Assembly: GCA_964023275.1 (NCBI GenBank)
Contig: OZ029921.1
Span: 11,599,806 to 11,663,805 of the forward strand
Reading direction: 5' to 3'
DNA length: 64,000 bases
DNA from: Norana najaformis
Lineage: Eukaryota > Annelida > Clitellata > Crassiclitellata > Hormogastridae
Below are positions 31,097 to 43,000 of this stretch, piece by piece. A model generated the notes under the pieces. It was not told the DNA's origin. It saw only the letters and a program-made list of their open reading frames with translations, and did no database searches. The translations under genes were made by a program, and so were the position numbers. The number at the start of each line of letters is the position of its first letter. Within the stretch, counting starts at the first letter, position 1.

Positions 31097-32321
31097 AGAA
31101 ACTGGAAGGATAGAAAGCAAGGCAGAAGCTATACAAGTTATAGGAGAAGATCAGTTTGGATTGAGAAGAGGAAGGGGAACAAGAGATGCAATTGGAGTCC
31201 TAAGAACACTGGGGGGAGAGCCATTTACCAGATGGGAAAGATCTATATATCTGCTTTGTAGATTATGAAAAGGCCTTTGACAGAGTGAACTGGTGCAAAC
31301 TCATGGCAATACTCAAGAAGATTGGAGTAGATTGGAGAGACAGATAGTTAATAAGAAACTTGTATGTCAGTGGTATTTAGAGTAAAGGGAATAAACTCAC
31401 AACCTGGAGGAATAAGAAGGGAAGTCAGACAAGGCTGCCCACTATCATACTTTACTACATACAGATGCTGGTCACAGAAGCAATGGAGAATGTAGATGAC
31501 TTAGTCAAGGTTGGGGGAATCTGGTAAATGCCATAAGACTTGGGTATTCTCAGGCAATGGTAGCAGGTACCAATACTGGATTACAAAGAATAATGGATCA
31601 GAAGAATATGGTATGAAGGTGAATATAAAGAAAACAAAGGTGACAAGATGGAGTAAATGTGAAGGAAAAAGAATAATAATAAGAAAGAATAATAAAAAGA
31701 ATAAGAATAACTGGTACAAAAATTGAACAAGTCCACCAGTTCTGTTATCTTGGAAGTTTAATATCAAATGACTGCAGATGCAGTGCTGATATCAAGAGAA
31801 GAATAGCATTGGGAAAAGAAGCATTCTGGAGGAGAGAAGAACTTCTGAGAGGAAGGCTTAATCTGGATCTTAAGAAAGAATGGTGAAAAACCTCATATGG
31901 TGTGTGACACTGTATGGTTCTGATAATGAACTATTGGAAAGGCAGAAACTGAAAAACTTGAGGCATTTGAAATGTGGATATAGAGAAGAGTGGTGAAAAT
32001 TGGCTGGAAGGATTATAAAACAAATGTTGCTCTTGGTACAGGAAGAAAGGACACTGGTGAATACACAAAAGGAGGAGACAAATGAACTGGATTAGTCACA
32101 TACTGCATGGAAATTCTCTCCTGAGGACAGTGATTGATGGAAGGATTGAAGGAAAGAAGGTTCCATTAAGACCTAGAAATATGCTTTTGGACTGGAGGAT
32201 GGATAAAGAAAGAAGACGTGGCTACAAAGAAGCAAAGGAAACTTCACAGAACAGAGAAGAGTGGCACTGTAGGATTCCTGGACCTGCCTAAGGGCAGAAC
32301 ACTGAAGAAGAAGAAATTAGT
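31097..32321 (+). pseudogene. RTE-like retrotransposon, 5' truncated, (GAA)n tail
   Basis: The plus strand begins in the RT: DQFGLRRGRGTRDAIGVLRT, then ICFVDYEKAFDRVN-like motif A (across a frameshift near 31200-31260), LKKIGVDWRDR, a damaged motif B/C region, EEYGMKVNIKKTKVTRWSK, YLGSLISNDC-like and CSADIKRRIALGKEAFW sequence, the tail FEMWI-stop-RRVVKIGWKDYK and MNWISHILHGNSLLRTVIDG and LLDWRMDKERR, ending PGPA-stop. The 3' end is CAGAACACTGAAGAAGAAGA. Many frameshifts. It is the same family as 46525-47553 and related to the intact copy at 58411. Confidence 0.85.
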
Positions 32322-32594
32322 GTAGAGCCACTTCATTAGAAACTAATCACGGGTGCTCTCTGTGCTAGGCTTAATGATGTTAATGTCATTAAAAATATAA
32401 CATTAATCCATTAGTAAACATTGTTCAGTTAACTAGAACGGTCATTCCATGTCAAGTCAACCACTGGCCACCACCAAACCATCTCAGAATTTGATGATAT
32501 TAAGTCATTTTGTAAACCAGCCATGCAAAATATCAGCTCATAAAGGTGTTCAAGTTTTATACTTACAGGGTAGTGACAGTTTGCAAACAACTTA
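32322..32594. other. Intronic DNA ending in TA target
   Basis: No feature recognised; TA at 32593-32594 is the target duplication of the next element. Confidence 0.4.
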
Positions 32595-34770
32595 CCGTAG
32601 ATACTCACCTATAAGTCGAGAAATTTTGGACAATTTTGAAAGTCCGAATTTGGGGGGTCGACTTATACCAGGGTCAAGCCAAGATTGCAAGATTTACCAG
32701 CTGATGACGACTGCACGACACAAGAATGGAAAGACTTCAACACATCGGTCGGCAGTCGCGACGCATCAGTGGGAAATTCATATATAATGTTATAAGGCAG
32801 ATGATAATATAAAGAATTAATGCTTAACAAAGTGAAATAAATACCCAATATGTCCTACTAACCATGGTGCCATCCATCTCTAAACATCAGTTCTTATTTC
32901 TTGTTCTTTCTTCATTGGGTGCGATGCTTTCTCGGCCAAGCTATATCTTTAGATTTTATAGCGCATGATGACGCTACGACCGGAAATTCATGCTCACTTT
33001 CCGGTACAACTTTCCCTCTTTCTTCGTTTGGTCGTCCGTGAGTTACCTCAGGTTTTTAAGTTGTGCAATTATTAGTTATTTGTGTAAGCGAAAAATTTTG
33101 ACCGAAATTATGGCTGACATAACCGGTAAGCGCAAATGGCTTTCATATGATGCTGGCTTCAAACTAAAAGTTGTCGAGCATGCCAAGGCTTCAAACAACT
33201 GTGTAGCGGCACGTGAGATTGGTGTTTCAGAAAAGCTTATTAGAGACTGGCGCAAACAGAAGACCACGCTTAAAGAAATGCTGAAGACAAAAAAAGCATG
33301 CCGAGGTTATAAGGTTTCCTTCCCAGAAAAAAAGTACAGTTATGAGCTTTCCCAAATCGGCAACATGGATGAAACGCCTATGACATTTGACCTGCCTGGG
33401 AATCGGACTGTAAATGCTGCAGGTGAAAAAACCGTGCTTATCAAAACTACTGGTCACGAACGAACACATTTTACTGTTGCCCTAAGCTGTTTAGCAGATG
33501 GGACCAAACTTAAACCGATGGTCATTTTTAAGCGAAAGACTGCCCAAAGGAATAATGTTTCCAAGAGGCATTATTGTGAAAGCTCATCCCAAAGGTTGGA
33601 TGGACGAAGACGGCACAAAGGATTGGTTGGAACGCGTATGGAACACGCGGTCAGGTGCACTGATCAAGAAAAGAGGCCTGCTAGTGTGGGACATGTTCCG
33701 AGGACATCTAAGCGAATCCGTGAAATCCAAGGTCAAACATTTACACACAGATATTTGTGTAATTCCTGGCGGATTGAAATCTGTTCTTCAACCGTTGGAC
33801 GTTTGCCTGAACAAGCCGTTCAAAGATCGAGTGCGTAAATTTTGGACGGAGTGGATGACATCGGGCACAGCAGCATTTACCAAAGGTGGGCACACAAAGA
33901 AACCCAATTTGGATTTGGTTTGTCAATGGGTGAAGGACGCCTGGGATGATTTGCCCACTAATATGGTAGAACGGTCATTTTTGAAATGCGGCATCAGTAA
34001 CGCCATGGACGGGTCGCAAGACGCGATCTACGAAACAGGGCCTGAAGACGACTCTGAAATCGATGATACTGACGACGAAACTGACATTTACACTGATAAT
34101 CCAGCTGTAACTGAAGAGACATATAATTTACTTTTCTGTGAAGATGATAACTCTGACTTTGAAGGATTTGAGTGATTTCGCTAATCTGTAAATAAAAAGG
34201 AGGCTTTCCAAACGTAAAATAGTACTGATAGTGTAGTTTCTTTAAATAGAGAATAGCGCTATAACATTTTGCCTTCTGTATTCTTAATTTCGAGTCATGG
34301 CACTGTAACTTTCGCCATGATTTTCAGTGTGGAAACATAAAGTCGGCATATAGTGGTAAGTGGTGCAAATTGTTAAAGTGCAGTCCGTTAAAATTAACTT
34401 AAAACTTATACAAACTATTAAATTTAAAGGTAATTCAATTATAAATTTATTGCTGGTAGATATTTATTGGGTATTTTGGGCGGAGCACGTGTTCGCGCAG
34501 CACGTGTTCCTATCTTTGGGTCTAACTTGGTGCCTTTGCTTGGTGTTTCAAAGCGCCGTAAAATGTTCAGAATTATATCTAAAAACACGTAGTTTAAAAC
34601 ACTTCAAAATATCCAAATTTCTATGTAAAAACACAAATAGACTTATCCTCTCAGAGGTCGAAAATTTAGGGGTCGACTTATGCGTGGATCATATACTTTT
34701 ACCCTCTCCGAGGTCGAAAATTTAGGGGTTGACTTATAGGCGATGTCGACTTATAGCCGAGTATCTACGG
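32595..34770 (+). mobile_element. Pogo-like DNA transposon with both terminal inverted repeats
   Basis: TA at 32593-32594 and at 34771-34772. The left end CCGTAGATACTCACCTATAA pairs with the right end (revcomp CCGTAGATACTCGGCTATAA), continuing GTCGA in both. A second GGTCGACTTAT motif occurs inside each end (32658 and 34671), perhaps subterminal transposase sites. TA duplication, TIRs and the encoded DDD transposase place it in the Tc1/mariner-pogo group. Confidence 0.9.
33110..34174 (+). pseudogene. Pogo-like (Brinker-domain, jerky-type) transposase, frameshifted and shortened
   Basis: From Met at 33110: a helix-turn-helix of the Brinker type, KRKWLSYDAGFKLKVVEHAK then ASNNCVAAREIGVSEKLIRD and WRKQK. 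A short linker KACRGYKVSFPE follows, where a CENP-B-type second DNA-binding domain would be expected; it is missing. Then the DDE core: IGNMDETPMTFDLPGNRTVN (first Asp, about 33366), TTGHERTHFTVALSCLADGT, and after a frameshift near 33540 MFPRGIIVKAHPKGWMDEDG, RGLLVWDMFRGHLSE (second Asp) and GGLKSVLQPLDVCLNKPFKD (third Asp). It ends in an acidic tail DNSDFEGFE and a stop at 34172-34174. A polyA-like AATAAA follows at 34190. A single frameshift plus the domain loss make it non-functional as read. Confidence 0.88.
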
Positions 34771-34772
34771 TA

Positions 34773-35169
34773 ATCCTGCGGCATTTTTGATTGCAAATAA
34801 CTCTGGAAGCATGTTAGATACAGCTGTTACATTTTTGCTTTTAAAAGCTTTGCAGTTTGGTCTATTGCCCTTCAGCCAAGTCCTGCATGAATATGGCTAT
34901 CTTTTAATTGTGGCATATTGAAATTGATATTTAAGCTAGCACTGGTTGGTTGGTGTTAAACGTGAAGTCCTAGAAGTAAAAGACGCTACAGAAGTTAGCA
35001 CAGTCGACGCGAAAGCTGGCAAGCCTATTGAATGCGCATTGCGAGCGAAGACAATGACAGAGCTGGACTCTTGTGCGCAAAGTGAAAAAGAGCAGCTGCT
35101 TGAAATTGCTGGTGAAAGGGAGCGCTTTCACACATATGATTATGATTATTGACTATTCGAGCTTATCGA
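34773..35169. other. Intronic DNA; open frame of unknown meaning
   Basis: A 68-codon plus-strand frame (34946-35152) has no recognisable motif. It may be an antisense shadow of the gag region that follows on the minus strand. Confidence 0.35.
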
Positions 35170-35395
35170 ACGTACTATTCGCAGAATCGTTGAACGGCCT
35201 CAATCTCTTTGCCGATTTCATTACGCTCCTCTTCTGTGTCAAACTCCATCGTCTGGAACGTTTCGTATGCCTCGGTGCCCATGCAGGCCATGAAGACGGT
35301 GGCACACTTCGTGGAAAAGTGCGTGTGCAAGTCAGTTGCAACTTCATAGTTATGCCACTATTTCAGTCCGATGCTGCGTTACCCCAGAAATTGTC
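35170..35395 (-). pseudogene. Ty3/Gypsy-type gag fragment
   Basis: Minus-strand frame: WHNYEVATDLHTHFSTKCAT, VFMACMGTEAYETFQTMEFD, TEEERNEIGKEIEAVQRFCE-stop. WxxYExATxL followed by a hydrophobic helix, GxExYxxFxxxxF and an acidic EExxxKxIxxxxFE-like segment is the N-terminal capsid arrangement of Gypsy-type gag proteins. The gene is cut by a stop; no nucleocapsid or pol follows. Confidence 0.6.
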
Positions 35396-35506
35396 AGCTG
35401 CAAGGGGAACGGTATGTTTGACAGAGACTACATCGTGTCTGACGATCGTTATAGTTTCCAGATGGCCTCAATACCTATATATTCCGTGAGACATGAGATT
35501 CGCTAT

Positions 35507-35519
35507 CTTCACGACACCA
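35507..35519 (-). promoter_or_regulatory. Candidate primer-binding site
   Basis: Directly after the proposed LTR end, the minus strand reads TGGTGTCGTGAAG. A TGG-starting tract immediately 3' of a 5' LTR is where the tRNA primer anneals. The tRNA is not identified. Confidence 0.35.
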
Positions 35520-35793
35520 TGTGAAGGTATCGACCTTCATAAATGCAACACCTTGACTGCGGTTATAATCATATATAATAGTGTCATTACAAAAGTATGT
35601 TCTCTATCAGTAGTGTTCATGAGTCCGTGCTGTTCGTAACTGCCGTGCCGGGCACGCTAAGTGTCTGTCAGTTCACATTCGCTGCAGCCCCTAACTGTGA
35701 TTGGTCGACGCCGTGAGCCAATCACGTCACAAGTGCTTCATACTGGCTGAAAGCCTGTGTCTTCAACTGTGAACCATTGTATTAATGGTGACA
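35520..35793 (-). repeat. Candidate 5' LTR (274 bp) of the gag-bearing element
   Basis: Minus orientation: starts TGTCACCATT at 35793 and ends ACCTTCACA at 35520, i.e. TGT...ACA. An AT-rich TATATATGATTATA block lies inside (about 35560-35580). The order LTR - TGG tract - gag is correct on the minus strand. No second LTR is seen. Confidence 0.4.
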
Positions 35794-36400
35794 TCTAATT
35801 AAAATAAGTAAATATACCTGAAAACAACTAAATATGTTATTTGGAAAAATTATGGACTACATGAATATCCATCATGCCATCAGTTTCATTTTGCCAAATG
35901 GCAGGACTCTCCATGATGGACAGTCGATGCCACATGAAAGCTCCCAGAGCTGCTGTTACCTTACCAAATCTGTGATTTTCCAGTAGCAGACACCAGACGA
36001 CTTGTAAATCCTGGTTTGATAGCTGCATAATCAACAGTATCCTCAATTATTTGAATATATGTTATTACATATAATAATTTCCAGTTTAAAATTCCACGAA
36101 CCTGCTAGTGCACTTACAGTGGTAGCTTTGGAAATTTGCAAAATGTTTTTACCAAAACCTTGTGGCATTCATCCAGAAGTGGAACTGCTTTGTTGGCCTT
36201 GTAGAATTGGGTCCAAGTTTCAGCTGTGATTGAAGTGGTCAGTATGCTGTGTGATGTAAGAAAGTGTGCTTTCCACAGAAAGTTTTTTTTAATAGCATTG
36301 CTGGAAGATCTGAGGGTCATTCCTGAGTGGACTTTTGTTGATGCGTGTGTAAAATAATGTATGATTATCTTACCATATTTATCTTGTGTTATCTTTTTAG
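35794..36400. other. Intronic DNA
   Basis: Short open frames on the minus strand (35837-36046, 36114-36410) have no motif. The second overlaps the acceptor of exon C on the opposite strand and is probably chance. Confidence 0.4.
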
Positions 36401-36462
36401 GTATGAACATGGGCTTACAGGAATTTTAGATGAAATTACTTGTGGAAGGTTTGCTGTGCCAG
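36401..36462 (+). CDS. Host gene, exon C (internal)
   Basis: The acceptor is TTGTGTTATCTTTTTAG ending at 36400. The exon has one leading base (G), twenty codons YEHGLTGILDEITCGRFAVP and one trailing G, then the donor CAG|GTAAAT. The leading G completes TGG with exon B, and the trailing G plus GT of exon D makes GGT (Gly). The other two frames contain stops or do not match the neighbours. At 62 nt it is a short internal exon. Its double phase match is hard to explain by chance. Confidence 0.78.
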
Positions 36463-36831
36463 GTAAATTTTATTAGGACTTCTTAGACTCTACATTGAAT
36501 ACAAATTTATTGTTCATTTAGTATTATCAGCAATTGATTTATCTGCTGAAAAGTTTTATTGCAACATTTCATGCCAACAATATGTGTCTGGATAAATGTG
36601 ATGGGTTGACTTTGTATGCAGAGGTTAGGCCTACATGTTGGTTGAATATTTGTAATTATAGAAATTTATATGCATATTTTGTAAAAATATTTATTTGGGA
36701 TAGATGCTAATGCTTAAATTATAGGCTAGATGTAATAATTATAGTTGGTCAATGATTGGTTGATGGCTGCACTGTGCTAAGTATTGCCAGGATCACAGGG
36801 TCATGAAATTGATGGCAAACCATTAAAGCCA
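36463..36831. other. Intronic DNA
   Basis: AT-rich, no feature recognised. Confidence 0.4.
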
Positions 36832-37027
36832 AATGAATGGCTGCTTATGGAAGGTTCATTCAAGAAGGACCTGCTAGCCAATGGTCGTGGCAGATTGAAC
36901 GAAGCTGAAGGGATGCCGTCAGCCAATGGATATGCCAAGTTGAATGAAAGCCAGAAGGATACTGCCAACTAATGGACGTGACAGACTGAATGACCGATGA
37001 AAGGACACTGCCATCCAATGGTTTTAG
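36832..37027. repeat. Tandem repeat, unit about 46 bp, 4 imperfect copies
   Basis: Units start at each AATGG: AATGGCTGCTTATGGAAGG, GCCAATGGTCGTGGCAGATT, GCCAATGGATATGCCAAGTT, CTAATGGACGTGACAGACTG. The first three lie in one open frame (NGRGRLNEAEG, NGYAKLNESQK). The fourth breaks it. Confidence 0.65.
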
Positions 37028-37989
37028 GAGGTCAAACATCAACTGAAAAGTGTTGGCGGATATAGTAAGTCAGAATCCAGAAAAGGAGGTTCAGCATCAG
37101 TGTAGACAATTTATGAATTCCCATGTAGGGAGCAGTACTCTATTTTCTCTTGCAATCTGAGTTTAAAAGTTAACAATATGCATAAAACTGATTTGGCTTC
37201 ATTGGAAAAGTTAAAAGCAAACAATAAGCTGAAATGATTTTTGTGATAAGTAGTTGAAGGTTTGATAGGTGTTGAAAAAGGGTGCAGATTTAAAAAAGGT
37301 AATTATAAAGTAGTAGACGCAAAAGGAGGTTTGAAGCCACCTAATGTTTTTGTCCCAACACCGTCATCTCCATTGAAGCAACTACCACCACACCATGCCC
37401 CAATCATAGTTTGGAGACTGCTGGGGTTGATGCTTCACTGGCCAAGCTACCCCGACGGGCCACAGTTTGAAAACACCTAGTGATTTCCACCCAACAACAA
37501 CTTGGCCGCAGGAGCTGCCACCACACAGAATCCTGCCCTGGGCTCCAGTTGCTTTTTGATCTTATCTTGTCCTCTAGATTAGTATGTCATCTATCAGCTG
37601 CCACTGCTGCCATAAGCTCCATCATCTCTATGTATCTATAGACGAATATTGCCTGTGCAAGCAGCCAACGGTTTTTAAGCAGCAAGCTGAATTTTCCAGA
37701 ATCAAAAACTGTCTGCTTCCAGTTTAGCTGACAGAAATTTTTTTCGAAGGCAGATTTGCTGAACATCAATTGAACTGGCCAGTGCTGATGCATCTGCATT
37801 TGAACAGCAGACATGGTAGCTTACAATCAGGATCTGAAGAGCATGTTTGCACTTAGACTATTGTGCATAAATATGTATACATATGTGACAGGGCAGTTTA
37901 TGGGATGATGATTGAGCCAAAATAATGGAATTACTTGTACGGCAGAGGTGCAGACAGTGAAGGAGCTGTATTGATCCCATCATCCAGAC
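37028..37989. other. Intronic DNA
   Basis: Open frames at 37262-37480 (plus) and 37587-37814 (minus) have no recognisable motif. No terminal repeats found. Confidence 0.4.
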
Positions 37990-39580
37990 CCAATGTACAG
38001 TTCAAGGCAATGGAGATTCGGCAGTCACGAGCCTGCTGATGAGCAAAGCGCAGGCCTGCTGTCAGCCCTGCCTGTCACGATCGTTTTGTCTCTTCATCAA
38101 GGAAACTCCCGAACATATGGGCCTTCGGATGGATCTTGTCTTTTATGGTGTGATACTTCTTTTTTGTTGCTGACCATGGTGTCCTCGAGTGTTGTTTTGC
38201 CAATGTGGCTGAGCACTTCCGGAAGCAGGTGATGCCTGCAGCGTCGAGCAGCTCAGCCACCACAGTTGGCCTTGTTCTTGAGGTGCCCTCAAGAACAAGG
38301 CCAGGAATGATGCTGACCGCAGTGGCCAGCAATGCAGGTCCTCCCATGCCAATACCTAGGCTGGCGCCCGCATGGCTGGCACATGTGCCATCCATTTTGT
38401 TCAGAGCCTTGCAGTACTTCTTGTGTTAGGCAGCTGCGAGCTTCGACTTCAGGCCGAAGGAGGACCACGAGCTTGCCGGATTTGCACGCATGGAAAGTCT
38501 GTGAGGGCTGTTGTGTGGTCAGTGTACTCTATAATGCCATTGTTGTTATACACGCTCAGTGACAAGTGGTCAGATTGTCTGATGACCCACCCTGAGTATA
38601 TGAATCAAATTTTTGCTCGACTGTGATTGATAGTGTAATGTGGTGAAATCAAACTCATACATGGCTGCAGCTACCACAGCAGAACAAATAGGCGCATTGT
38701 CAAAATTGAGGTGGACTGTACACTTGAGTGAAAGTTGTTTACCCACAGCTACTAGCTTATATGTAGCAGGTCAAGCTAGACTGAACCATCGCTAAGTGTC
38801 AAGATTGCCAGCACCTGTAGAGTCATGAAAGGTAAAGTCGTGCCTTAGTCAACCGCTGATGCGATTGCTGTATAGACATTGTGTGGATAGTTTCTGACTC
38901 AAAGTCATGGTATTGCTGGGGGACCATGGCTAGCTGTGCAGTAGTTAGTGGTGGGAAGTCCTTATACTGCCAGTCCTCTATCACCGTTTCTCCATTCTGC
39001 CAGTCCAGGCGGTATTTGCTCGTGTCCCTTTTGTCCTGCTGCCATAGATGTCCCAAAATTATGAAGTGCAGGTCAACCACCATGCTGTCCTATGCCACTG
39101 GGAACTCAGCCCTAATGACTTGTAAAACTCTGGAATTTGAAGTGTTATGCAAATATCTTAAAGTCTGGTATTTGTTGGCCCTGCAGCCTGTAGATGTAGA
39201 GGTAAAACTTCTGTGCAAATACACCAAACTCTTGAGCCATCGAACCCAATGGAGCGTCGGACTTGAGATCCCTGATATCACCTTCAGTACTCCCACTGAT
39301 TTTCCAGGACATGATATGTTGAGCATTGCTGCCTCGCCTTGCATGGCTAACCTTCCATATGTGCACAGGTGCTGGACACTCAATCGGTTTCCAGGACCCA
39401 CCAGTGCCTTCTCCTTTCTTCTTCATGATATGGGCAACCTGTTGTTTTGTCAGCATGAGTTTGTCCTTCCCATGAAGCTGGGCCAGGTGTCGTTGTACAC
39501 ACTTAGTGTTCGTGACACCAATACCATCACATGCAGCCCTTGCCAGTGTTGCATTTTGCCCTTCACTGAGGGTTAAACTG
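37990..39580 (-). pseudogene. Unidentified degenerate coding relic
   Basis: Minus-strand frames have natural-looking, charged composition broken by stops: VAHIMKKKGEGTGGSWKPIE, QDKRDTSKYRLDWQNGETVI, PPLTTAQLAMVPQQYHDFES and, further on, SATKKKYHTIKDKIHPKAHM. The opposite strand has one long open frame (38881-39576) that is Cys/Ser/Leu-rich and probably an antisense artefact. I do not recognise the family. It could be an old DNA-transposon gene. No TIRs seen. Confidence 0.3.
38268..38302. repeat. Perfect 16-bp inverted repeat with 3-nt loop
   Basis: GGCCTTGTTCTTGAGG, TGC, CCTCAAGAACAAGGCC. It lies inside the unidentified relic. Confidence 0.9.
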
Positions 39581-40094
39581 AATGCAACGTATGCTGAATT
39601 TTTTTCATTCCAGTTTTAGAATCCATGTCAGTATTCGTTGAATGGCTGCTTTCTGATAGCAAAACCACTCTGCCTAGTATATGTGTATAACTAAACTTGT
39701 ATAGCAACTTTTACGTAACTCACAAAGGCACTGCAGCACGGCTCTCTAATGGTCTCTGAAGTTATGACTATGACTTGCTCCCATCTGATTCAAGGTATAG
39801 GAGCCAATTAGAACTGTGTGTGCTGCTGTGTTTGTTGGGACCACCACTTTGGAGCTGACCTTGTTCTAGATATCCTGAACAGATATCTTCAGGAGCCTCA
39901 ACTGCCAGTGCAGGATGAAGATAAGTAAGAGATCTACAGATCTATGGGCATCACTTTTCATGATGACTCGCATGAGTCAATGCCATAGTAGTCACAAACG
40001 AGTCGGCAACAACATGCCGAAGCACAAGCATGATGTCATTATCAGTAGATGGTTGCTACTAAGCGAAGTCAGTGTGTATACCAAGCTTCATCTA
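39581..40094. other. Intronic DNA
   Basis: Nothing recognised before the start of the family A element. Confidence 0.4.
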
Positions 40095-43000
40095 TGGCCA
40101 CCGGCATCTTCATGGCCTGGATTGTCGTCTCCCCGCCAATCTCAACCTACATCTCTGGACTCTGCTCCGTCGCCTACCTCTCGGCTGCCTTCAGGCCTGG
40201 GTGGCAGTGATGGGCTTAGACTAGGGACACTGAATGCTCGGTCACTGGGAAATAAGTTTATGGAGATTGCTAACTCTATCTCTCAGCATAATCTGGATAT
40301 ACTTGTCGTCATGGAGTCTTGGCACTCCTCTTCCTGTGATCCAGTTCGATGTGCTGCTCCTCCGGACTACCTATTCCTCGATGCTCCTCGCCCGGTTGAC
40401 CCCTCATGTGATTTTGACCCTCTGGCGCAAAATCATGGTGGCATTGTTGTCTACCATCACGAACATTTTCGGGTCAAAGAGATCCCTCTTCCTCTCTATG
40501 TTTCCACGTTCGACGCATTATGCCTCTCCTGTGCCACGACTCGTGGTCCAGTCACCGTCCTTGCCCTCTACCGGCCGGGAAGAGATCCCTCTTCCTCTCT
40601 ATGTTTCCACGTTCGACGCATTATGCCTCTCCTGCGCCATGACTCGTGGTCCAGTAACCGTCCTTGCCCTCTACCGGCCGGGTTCCTCTCCTGTTACGTC
40701 GACCTTCTACACCGAGTTCTTCTCACTCCTTGAAGTCTTTGCCACCTTCGACTGTTAGCTAATCATAACCGGGCACCTGAACATACACCTCGAGAACCCT
40801 GATATTCCAGAGCCTGTCCACTTCAACGATCTGCTTTTCCAGTTTGGCTTCATTCAGCACATCACCGAATCTACTCATGTGCTGGGCGGCTGGCTTGATG
40901 TCATTATCACCCGTGATGACTAACATCTCAGATGTTATAGTCGAACCTCCAGCTCTCTCAGATCATGAACTTCTTCTGTACAAGGTTCCTTTTCTACATG
41001 TATGTACCCAGCCAACATACGCTCTTCGGGTTGTATGTAGTTGGAACAACTTGGACCGTGAGGCGTTCCGTGCTGGTCTGAACAGTAGTCCTCTCTGCAG
41101 GGACCCCTCCTCCCTTGCTGGTCACTCGTCTGAAGAGCTCTTTGCTCTCTTTGAGTCTTCATTTCGCCTCCTCATCGATGACCTCCTTCTGCTTCATCCA
41201 CAGCGGGCCCGTCGGAGACCGTTGGCACCTTGGTTTGACTGATCCTACCGCGCTTTACGTCGTGACATCAGGCAGGATGAGTGAAGATATCGATGAACAT
41301 GTGATCCTGCTGATCGTCTCGACTGGATCCATCTTCGCTTAATGCATCGGGAGTTTTGGGCTAAAGAAATGGCATACTGGGGTTGTTGATAGAGTGGGAG
41401 AGGAGCAATCTGCGTCGGCTCTGGTCTTCGCTCTCTGGTTTCCTCGGCCGTTCTACCGCTTCTAACTCTCCGGCCCAGCCTCCGTTCACGGGGAATGACT
41501 ATCTCGACTACATGTGCGGGAAGATCGACTCGATCTGCCAATCTACTGTTGGTTCTCCTCCTCCTTCGTTTCCTCCTACGTTGTCTAGGCTTTCGTGTTG
41601 GAAGCCTCTGCCTTTGGACGTCCTTTGTCGGCTTCTGTAGAGTCACCTGCTAAGTCCTGTGAACTGGACTTGTTACCACCATTTTTAACCAAGGATATAA
41701 TTCTGTTCTTACACTTGCCTTGTAATACCTTTCTGGGTGAGGATTCACTCCAGGCTTCTCACAAACGTGCTATAGTCTTTCCCTCTTTCAAGTGCCAGTG
41801 TCTCTAACTACCGACCTATATCTAACCTTTCTTTCCTCTCTAAGCTTCTTGAAAGATGTTTGTCCGTCCAACTGGTTGACTACCTTGACTCTGACTCCCT
41901 CATGCCTCCTCTTCAATCCGGATTTAGGAAGTTCCACTCTACTGAATCACTTATTACACGTCTCCTGGCTGAAGTCTTTGGAGCGTTTGACCATGGAGAG
42001 GTTACTCTTCTTGCCCTCTCTGTTAGCGCTGCTTTTGACGCTGTGGATCACTCTATCCTTTTGGAGCATGTAGAAAAATCTTTTGGCATTGCTGATACTG
42101 CCTTTTTTGGTTTCAGTAATTCCTCTCAGACCACTCTCATTCTGTTATCTTTGGGCCTACACGTTTCCTCTGGTCCCTCATACCTTTTGGCCTTCCTCAG
42201 GGTTCTGTCCTGGCCCCTCTGCTTTACATTCTGTACGCTGCCGACCTGGCACGGGTTCTCCTTCCCATGGGTGTTGCTGTCCATCAGTATGCAGACGACA
42301 CTCAGGCCTTCGCTCATGGCCCAGCGGATGCGGCTCCCTCTCTGGTTGAGAGGATTCTTGACGCAACATCTGCCCTTTGTCTCTGGATGTCCTTTAATCG
42401 CCTCCGACTGAACTGTGCTAAGACCCAGTTCATCTGGCTTGGTGGTCATGCTCAGCTTGCTAAGATTGTTTCATTATCCTTATGCCAGAGGTTTCCGGAC
42501 ATTCTGTTCTGTTCCAAAGTCCGTGATCTTGGGGTTGTCCTGGACCGGGAACTCTCCTTGACCAATCATGTTAACAATGTCTTCCACTCATGCTTTTACC
42601 ACCTTCATCAACTTCGTACCATCTGCCGCTCCCTCTCCTTCCATGCCGTTACTACTCTAATTTATGCCCTTATCTGCACCAGAGTGGACTTTGGTAATGC
42701 TATCTTTGCTGGACTCTCACTGGCCAATATTTCCAAGCTTCAGTCTGTTCTCATTGCTGCTGCCCGTCTTATTGGAGGCGTCCCCAGGTATGGCCATATA
42801 ACTTCCTTTATGCAGGACACTCTGCACTGGCTCCCCATTCAGCAGCTTATCCAGTTCAAGATCCTAACCCTTATGTGTAATTGTCTCGTTTGCTCTGCTC
42901 CATCATGCCTTAGGGACTTCTGCATTTCGGTCTCTTTGTTTCCAGGCCATAGCACTCTCTGGTTGGCCTCCCTTGGACTCCTGACTGTCCCTCGTATACG

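Noticed and set aside
38881..39576. 231-codon plus-strand open frame
   Set aside because: Cys/Ser/Leu-rich with no motif; the minus strand has more protein-like composition. Not called as a gene.
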